18,224 nt of DNA. It comes from Flavobacteriales bacterium. GTDB taxonomy: Bacteria; Bacteroidota; Bacteroidia; Flavobacteriales_D; Crocinitomicaceae. The stretch lies in NCBI GenBank assembly GCA_947461185.1, contig CANHJY010000002.1, positions 1 through 18,224 on the forward strand, given 5' to 3'. Below, piece after piece: positions 14,531 through 18,224 of this stretch. A program made the translations under genes and the position numbers. The stretch's first letter is position 1, and each line of letters opens with the position of its first letter. The notes under the pieces are model-generated. The model had not been told where the DNA came from, searched no databases, and was given only the letters and a program-made list of their open reading frames with translations.

Positions 14531-15187
14531 ATGGCTCATTTAATTGCACCTTCAATTCTTTCTTGCGATTTCGGTAATTTACAAAGAGATATCGAAATGA
14601 TTAATGTTTCTGATGCCGATTGGTTTCACGTCGATGTCATGGATGGGAACTTCGTTCCAAATATTTCGTTTGGTTTTCCTGTTATTCAAGCTGTAAATCA
14701 AATTGCAAATAAACCTTTAGATGTTCATTTAATGATAGCGAATCCTGATCGATACCTTGAAGATTTCAAGCATGTTGGTGCTGAAATTTTAACAGTTCAT
14801 TACGAAGCGTGCACTCACCTTCATCGAACAGTTCAAAAAATTAAATCATTAGGGATGAAAGCAGGAGTAGCCCTTAACCCGCACACACCAGTAGATCTTC
14901 TTTTTGATATTATTGAAGATCTAGATATGGTTTTAATCATGTCAGTCAACCCAGGTTTTGGTGGACAAAAATTTATTTCTAATGCAATTCTTAAGGTAGA
15001 GCAAGCAAAAAATTTAATTCACAGAAGAGGTTCGCATGCAATTGTTGAGGTTGATGGTGGAGTAAATCTTGAAACAGGAAAAGAATTATTGAATGCAGGT
15101 GCTGATGTTTTAGTTGCTGGGAGTTTTGTTTTCCAATCGAAAGATCCGAATCAAACCATAAAGGATTTGAAATTACTTAATGCATAG
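14531..15187 (+). CDS. rpe: Ribulose-phosphate 3-epimerase
   Basis: Interconverts ribulose 5-phosphate and xylulose 5-phosphate in the pentose phosphate pathway. The 218-residue TIM-barrel is full length and carries every landmark: APSILSCDFGNL (6-17), the metal-binding H33 and D35 in FHVDVMDGNFVPNISFG (32-48), H66 in DVHLMIANPDRYL (64-76), HYEA (90-93), MSVNPGFGGQKFI (137-149), the catalytic acid D175 in VEVDGGVN (172-179), and the phosphate-binding VLVAGSFVF (193-201). The ATG at 14531 is chosen because the protein then begins directly with the first strand; the in-frame TTG at 14519 would add four residues. Its end overlaps the DinB-like gene by eight bases. Confidence 0.96.
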   Translation: MAHLIAPSILSCDFGNLQRDIEMINVSDADWFHVDVMDGNFVPNISFGFPVIQAVNQIANKPLDVHLMIANPDRYLEDFKHVGAEILTVHYEACTHLHRTVQKIKSLGMKAGVALNPHTPVDLLFDIIEDLDMVLIMSVNPGFGGQKFISNAILKVEQAKNLIHRRGSHAIVEVDGGVNLETGKELLNAGADVLVAGSFVFQSKDPNQTIKDLKLLNA

Positions 15188-15611
15188 TATTCTTGAAAAT
15201 ATACTTTTAGACTTTACGGAAAAAGACTTTTTAAAAACACAGAAACTCATATTTTTCCTGGAAGATCAATATGATCATCTAAATGATTACATCAAAAAGT
15301 CTATAAGTCATATCATTAATTATCATCATGCAGTTCATTCAAGAATTGAACGTCGAAAGATAGAGTCTGAATTGTGGGATGTCTTGCCCTGTGCCTATTG
15401 GGAACGTTTACTGAATCAAAATTATTTAGCTACAAAAAATATCATTCACACTCATTTTGTGTCAGAAAGTGATCTAAATAAATTATTGGAAATAAACAAC
15501 ATATTACATCAATTATTTGAACATAACACCCATCATAGAGCCCAAATATTATATAATTTGAAGGAAAACAAATTAAATATTCCTAATTTAAATATGATTT
15601 TGATTCAGTAA
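15180..15611 (+). CDS. DinB/YfiT-like four-helix metal-binding protein
   Basis: A 143-residue, all-helical cytoplasmic protein. The C-terminal motif LFEHNTHHRAQILYNLKE (112-129), with H115-x3-H119 followed by R-x-Q-I, is the hallmark of the DinB superfamily. SISHIINYHHAVHSRIER (41-58) with H44 or H49 supplies the third metal ligand near the end of the second helix. Members bind Zn or Ni and include thiol transferases and many proteins of unknown role. The fold is complete but the enzyme activity is unknown. The ATG at 15180 lies inside the last codons of rpe (eight-base overlap), so translation is probably coupled, although no pentose phosphate link is known. Confidence 0.8.
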   Translation: MHSILENILLDFTEKDFLKTQKLIFFLEDQYDHLNDYIKKSISHIINYHHAVHSRIERRKIESELWDVLPCAYWERLLNQNYLATKNIIHTHFVSESDLNKLLEINNILHQLFEHNTHHRAQILYNLKENKLNIPNLNMILIQ

Positions 15612-15616
15612 CTTTG
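15587..15616 (+). promoter_or_regulatory. Promoter candidate for the secreted lysine-tailed protein
   Basis: TAACTTTG at 15609-15616 is an exact TAnnTTTG box that overlaps the stop codon of the DinB-like gene. TTTA at 15587-15590 could be the -33 box (three of four bases), 18 bases upstream. The ATG at 15656 is 39 bases beyond the -7 box, a normal leader length. Confidence 0.45.
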
Positions 15617-15655
15617 TGATGAACCAATCGTTATTAATTCGCTGTTTATTTATTT

Positions 15656-16780
15656 ATGAAATTACTTATCAGTTCGTTTATAGTTTTCTTTGGTCTCCTT
15701 TCATTTAAGGTTAGTGGTCAACCAATGAATTCGGTCATTACCAAAGAATCGGAATTAGTAATATTACTTGATAGCTTGAGAAAAGCCACCACTGACATGG
15801 AAAAAGTGGAAATCAATTATTCCTTTAAAGATTTAATGCAACAGACTTTATCTTTACCCGATGCATTTGCTTATTCGTTTTCTCAATTGGAAACAGTCGG
15901 ATTTATTAATAGTCCAGATGGTAAATTGAGGATAGTAAATTGGAATCTAGAAATGGCAGATAAATCTCATAGATACTTTTGCTTTATTCTTCACTATGAT
16001 GCGAAAACAGAGAAAATTAACTTACATGAATTAACAGAAGGATATATTTCTCTTACTGAACATCCTGATTACACCATTTATGCGGATAATTGGTACGGTT
16101 GTCTTTACTATAAAATTATACCTTTCGAGAAAGGAAGTAAAACCTTGTACACGCTGCTTGGTTGGGATGGAAATAATGAAATGAGTGGAATAAAACTTAT
16201 CGATGTACTCTCTTTTTCAAGTGGAGATCCTGTTCTGGGTGCTTCAGTTTTTAAGAAAAGTAAAAGCGAAACCCTCAGTAGGGTAATTTTTGAATTTAAC
16301 AAAAAGGCCTACTTTTCTTTGAAATATGAAGAAGACTATTCAAGAATTGTTTTTGATCACTTAATGCCTGAAACACCCAATTTAGAGGGGTTGTATTCAT
16401 TTTATGTCCCTGATTTATCATACGATTCATACGTTTTAGACGGAAATAAATGGTTGCTTTATGAAGATGTGGTAGCTGTAAATCCTGAAGGTGATGAGTC
16501 AGTTATTACTTACGTGAAAAATAAAAGAACAGGCGTTCTTGAGGAGAAAAAAGTTAAAGGAAAATGGTTGAATCCTGAAGATAATTCCGCGCCATTAAGT
16601 GGGATAGAACACAAAGCTGTAACTCCTGAGATGGATGTAAATAATCCTTTAGCATATGATGGGGAAGAAACAATGAAGAAAGAGAAAAAGGAGAAAAAGG
16701 AAAAGGCAGATAAACGAGATCCAAATGAGATGACAACAACTTTGGGAAACAAAAAAAGGAAGAAAATAAAAATTAGATAA
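15656..16780 (+). CDS. Secreted protein of unknown function with lysine-rich tail
   Basis: A 374-residue protein with a signal peptide (MKLLISSFIVFFGLLSFKVS, then GQ; cleavage near 22). I do not recognise a named family. The body (about 25-330) is beta-rich with many aromatic residues: FINSPDGKLRIVNWNLEM (89-106) and YFCFILHYDAKTEKINLHEL suggest repeated antiparallel strands, YADNWYGCLYYKIIPF lies mid-protein, and TLLGWDGNNEMSGIKLIDVL is followed by VLGASVFKK. The end is very basic: MKKEKKEKKEK (340-350) and KKRKKIKIR (366-374). The tail is encoded by a purine tract with a direct nine-base repeat (16682-16699). A conserved hypothetical secreted protein of Bacteroidetes seems likely; a T9SS tail is absent. 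It has its own promoter candidate upstream and 99 bases of spacer downstream. Confidence 0.7.
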   Translation: MKLLISSFIVFFGLLSFKVSGQPMNSVITKESELVILLDSLRKATTDMEKVEINYSFKDLMQQTLSLPDAFAYSFSQLETVGFINSPDGKLRIVNWNLEMADKSHRYFCFILHYDAKTEKINLHELTEGYISLTEHPDYTIYADNWYGCLYYKIIPFEKGSKTLYTLLGWDGNNEMSGIKLIDVLSFSSGDPVLGASVFKKSKSETLSRVIFEFNKKAYFSLKYEEDYSRIVFDHLMPETPNLEGLYSFYVPDLSYDSYVLDGNKWLLYEDVVAVNPEGDESVITYVKNKRTGVLEEKKVKGKWLNPEDNSAPLSGIEHKAVTPEMDVNNPLAYDGEETMKKEKKEKKEKADKRDPNEMTTTLGNKKRKKIKIR

Positions 16781-16796
16781 AAAAGATAATCTATTC

Positions 16797-16825
16797 ATTA
16801 GAACAAGTGTTATGTTAATTCTAAT
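16797..16825. repeat. Inverted repeat between the secreted protein and the stress protein genes
   Basis: ATTAGAA (16797-16803) and TTCTAAT (16819-16825) are perfect inverted copies around a 15-base loop, in the 99-base spacer. It may be a weak AT-rich hairpin ending the upstream transcript or a regulator site for the stress protein gene. No TAnnTTTG box was found in this spacer. Confidence 0.3.
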
Positions 16826-16879
16826 TAAAAACTATCATTTCATATTTATAAATTACTATTTTTCTCTAAAAACAATCAT

Positions 16880-17686
16880 ATGACTAAAAATCTTTATATT
16901 GTTCCTTATGACTTCACTCCTGTTGGAGATACTGCAATTCAATATGCTATGCACTTAGGAAAACATATTGAGGTCGAAATAGAATTACTGCATGTCGTTA
17001 AATCGAATAGCGAAGTTTTGGCAACTCAGTCAAAACTGGATAAAGTTGTAAATAATTTGGATGCACCCAAAGGTGTGTCTTTTTCTATTAAAGTAAGCGT
17101 TGGGTCTATATTTGAAGAAATAAGTAAAACTGCCAATAAGCAATCAGCACAACTTATCATCATGGGTACCCATGGTGCTACTGGACTTCAAAAGCTTTTT
17201 GGGAGCAACGCTATGAAAGTAGTAACGAGTTCAAACACACCCTTCTTAATTGTGCAGAAAAATACTTTAATGAAGGAAATTAAAAATATCGTTGTACCTG
17301 TTGACTTGACTAAAGAAAGTCTTCAAATTGTTAATATTGCAGGTGATATTGCAAAGATTTACAATGCAAAGGTTCATGTTTTAGGTGAGAAACAAAATGA
17401 TGAATTGTTAAGTCAGCAAATGAAAAACAGAATTCTTATTGTTCGTAATCAGTATGAGGAGCGCAATATTGATTCTAATGTAGAACTTATGAAGCAAGGC
17501 GGAAGTTACCAAAAAAAGGTTTTAGAATATTGTCATCAAAATTCAATAGACTTGATTAGTATCGCCTACCATTCAGAAAGCTTATTGCCCCAGTTTGATA
17601 CTTTTGCGCAATCCTTGATAACTAACGATCAAAACCTGCCCTGTGTAATTATCAATTCTAAACCTGCTTCGGCCTTGTATTTTTAG
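16880..17686 (+). CDS. Universal stress protein, tandem UspA domains
   Basis: A 268-residue cytoplasmic protein made of two Usp domains. Domain 1 (1-128) begins NLYIVPYDFTPVGDTAIQYA and contains the nucleotide-binding loop MGTHGATGLQKLFGSNAMKV (95-114), with G96, G99 and G108-S109. The spacing is one residue shorter than in MJ0577 but is, from memory, common in Bacteroidetes. Domain 2 (about 135-265) begins NIVVPVDLTKESLQIVNIAG, but its corresponding loop reads IAYHSESLLPQFDTFAQSLI, without the glycines, so it probably does not bind ATP. Usp proteins act in stress survival; the trigger here is unknown. One base separates its stop from the following CvfB gene, so both are made from one transcript. 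Confidence 0.9.
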   Translation: MTKNLYIVPYDFTPVGDTAIQYAMHLGKHIEVEIELLHVVKSNSEVLATQSKLDKVVNNLDAPKGVSFSIKVSVGSIFEEISKTANKQSAQLIIMGTHGATGLQKLFGSNAMKVVTSSNTPFLIVQKNTLMKEIKNIVVPVDLTKESLQIVNIAGDIAKIYNAKVHVLGEKQNDELLSQQMKNRILIVRNQYEERNIDSNVELMKQGGSYQKKVLEYCHQNSIDLISIAYHSESLLPQFDTFAQSLITNDQNLPCVIINSKPASALYF

Positions 17687-17687
17687 G

Positions 17688-18224
17688 ATGGTATTAGGTC
17701 AAAATAATCAACTCGAAATACTCAGATTTACTGTGCCAGGAGCTTATCTTGGAGATACCGAAGGTAATGAGGTTTTACTTCCAGGAAAATATATTAATCA
17801 TAATTGGCAAATTGGTGAATTTATTGAGGTGTTTATATACAAAGATTCAGAAGATCGTTTTGTTGCAACAACTGAGATACCGCTCATTTTTTTAGGAGAG
17901 TTTAAATTTTTAAAAGTTAAGGAGGTTACCCCTATTGGTGCATTTTTGGATTGGGGATTAGAAAAAGATTTGCTTGTTCCCTTTAAAGAACAGCAGATGA
18001 AAATGATAGAAGGGAAACGTTACATGGTAACCTTACAACTCGACCAAGCTACACATAGGCTATTCGCATCATCGAAAATAAATAAATATTTAGTTCCTTG
18101 CGTTGATATGGATATTCTCCACCAAGAGGTAAACTTAGTCGTTTCAGATGCCACAGATCTAGGAATTAAAGTAATTGTTAATGATGCTTATCACGGATTA
18201 GTATTTAAAAATAATATCAATCAA
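17688..18224 (+). CDS. CvfB-type S1-like RNA-binding protein (partial, 3' end missing)
   Basis: An open frame of 179 codons runs from the ATG at 17688 to the window edge. The sequence follows the CvfB/YitL family closely: QLEILRFTVPGAYLGD (8-23), EVLLPGKYI (28-36), IGEFIEVFIYKDSEDRFVAT (42-61), LKVKEVTPIGAFLDWGLEKD (75-94), LLVPFKEQQMKMIEGKRYMV (95-114) and FASSKINKYL (126-135). These are consecutive S1-like beta-barrel domains that bind RNA; in Gram-positive bacteria the family affects virulence and translation-linked traits. The last S1 domain and winged-helix end expected in a protein of about 280 residues are beyond the edge. It starts one base after the stress protein stop. Confidence 0.9.
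   Translation, partial: MVLGQNNQLEILRFTVPGAYLGDTEGNEVLLPGKYINHNWQIGEFIEVFIYKDSEDRFVATTEIPLIFLGEFKFLKVKEVTPIGAFLDWGLEKDLLVPFKEQQMKMIEGKRYMVTLQLDQATHRLFASSKINKYLVPCVDMDILHQEVNLVVSDATDLGIKVIVNDAYHGLVFKNNINQ

Noticed and set aside
16108..16752. Minus-strand open frames within the lysine-tailed protein gene
   Set aside because: Composition (Phe/Ser/Leu-rich, from the complement of the Lys/Glu codons) and lack of start context mark them as shadows.

Overview
The window is AT-rich DNA from a member of the Bacteroidota, most likely a flavobacterium-like marine or aquatic lineage (Flavobacteriales; the exact family cannot be read from this piece). The evidence is: two secreted proteins with type IX secretion (T9SS) C-terminal domains, Bacteroidetes-type promoters (TTTG then TAnnTTTG), almost no Shine-Dalgarno sequences, Bacteroidetes-restricted families (DUF6089, a DUF4421-like protein), and housekeeping proteins (PyrD, Rpe, rhomboid, CvfB, Usp) of the forms usual in this phylum. 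I see no tRNA, rRNA, CRISPR array, phage gene or intact insertion sequence. Gene order looks chromosomal and mostly housekeeping.

Layout. 1-325 (-): start of an outer-membrane-like protein, cut by the window edge. 411-3162 (+): a SAM methyltransferase, then a tightly coupled pair, an MbnP-like copper-binding secreted protein with a T9SS tail and a di-haem MbnH/cytochrome c peroxidase-family protein. 3161-3307: palindrome-rich spacer. 3308-3904 (+): ECF-type sigma factor. 4023-4970 (+): DUF6089 outer-membrane beta-barrel protein, closed by a textbook terminator. 5017-8032 (+): pyrD, HMG-CoA lyase and two small lipoproteins in one close-packed run. 8029-9326 (-): a T9SS secreted choice-of-anchor-J protein and a DUF4268 protein, convergent with that run. 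9484-10851 (+): a polytopic membrane protein with paired HxxxE motifs, from its own good promoter. 10852-11379: no gene, possibly decayed coding DNA. 11380-12864 (-): rhomboid protease and class IV aminotransferase. 12878-15611 (+): L,D-transpeptidase lipoprotein, ribulose-phosphate 3-epimerase and a DinB-like protein. 15656-16780 (+): unrecognised secreted protein with a lysine-rich tail. 16880 to the edge (+): tandem universal stress protein, then the start of a CvfB-type S1 RNA-binding protein.

How the parts may work together. The clearest functional module is 1189-3162: in methanotrophs MbnH-type di-haem enzymes oxidise a tryptophan of their MbnP partner to kynurenine and so make a copper site. 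Here the MbnP-like partner carries a T9SS tail, so the finished copper protein would be sent to the cell surface or medium. The other neighbourhoods mix pyrimidine synthesis, leucine/HMG-CoA breakdown, pentose phosphate metabolism and envelope functions and do not form an obvious single system. The most interesting items are the T9SS-tailed MbnP/MbnH pair, the histidine/glutamate-rich membrane protein, and the head-to-head rhomboid/L,D-transpeptidase starts.
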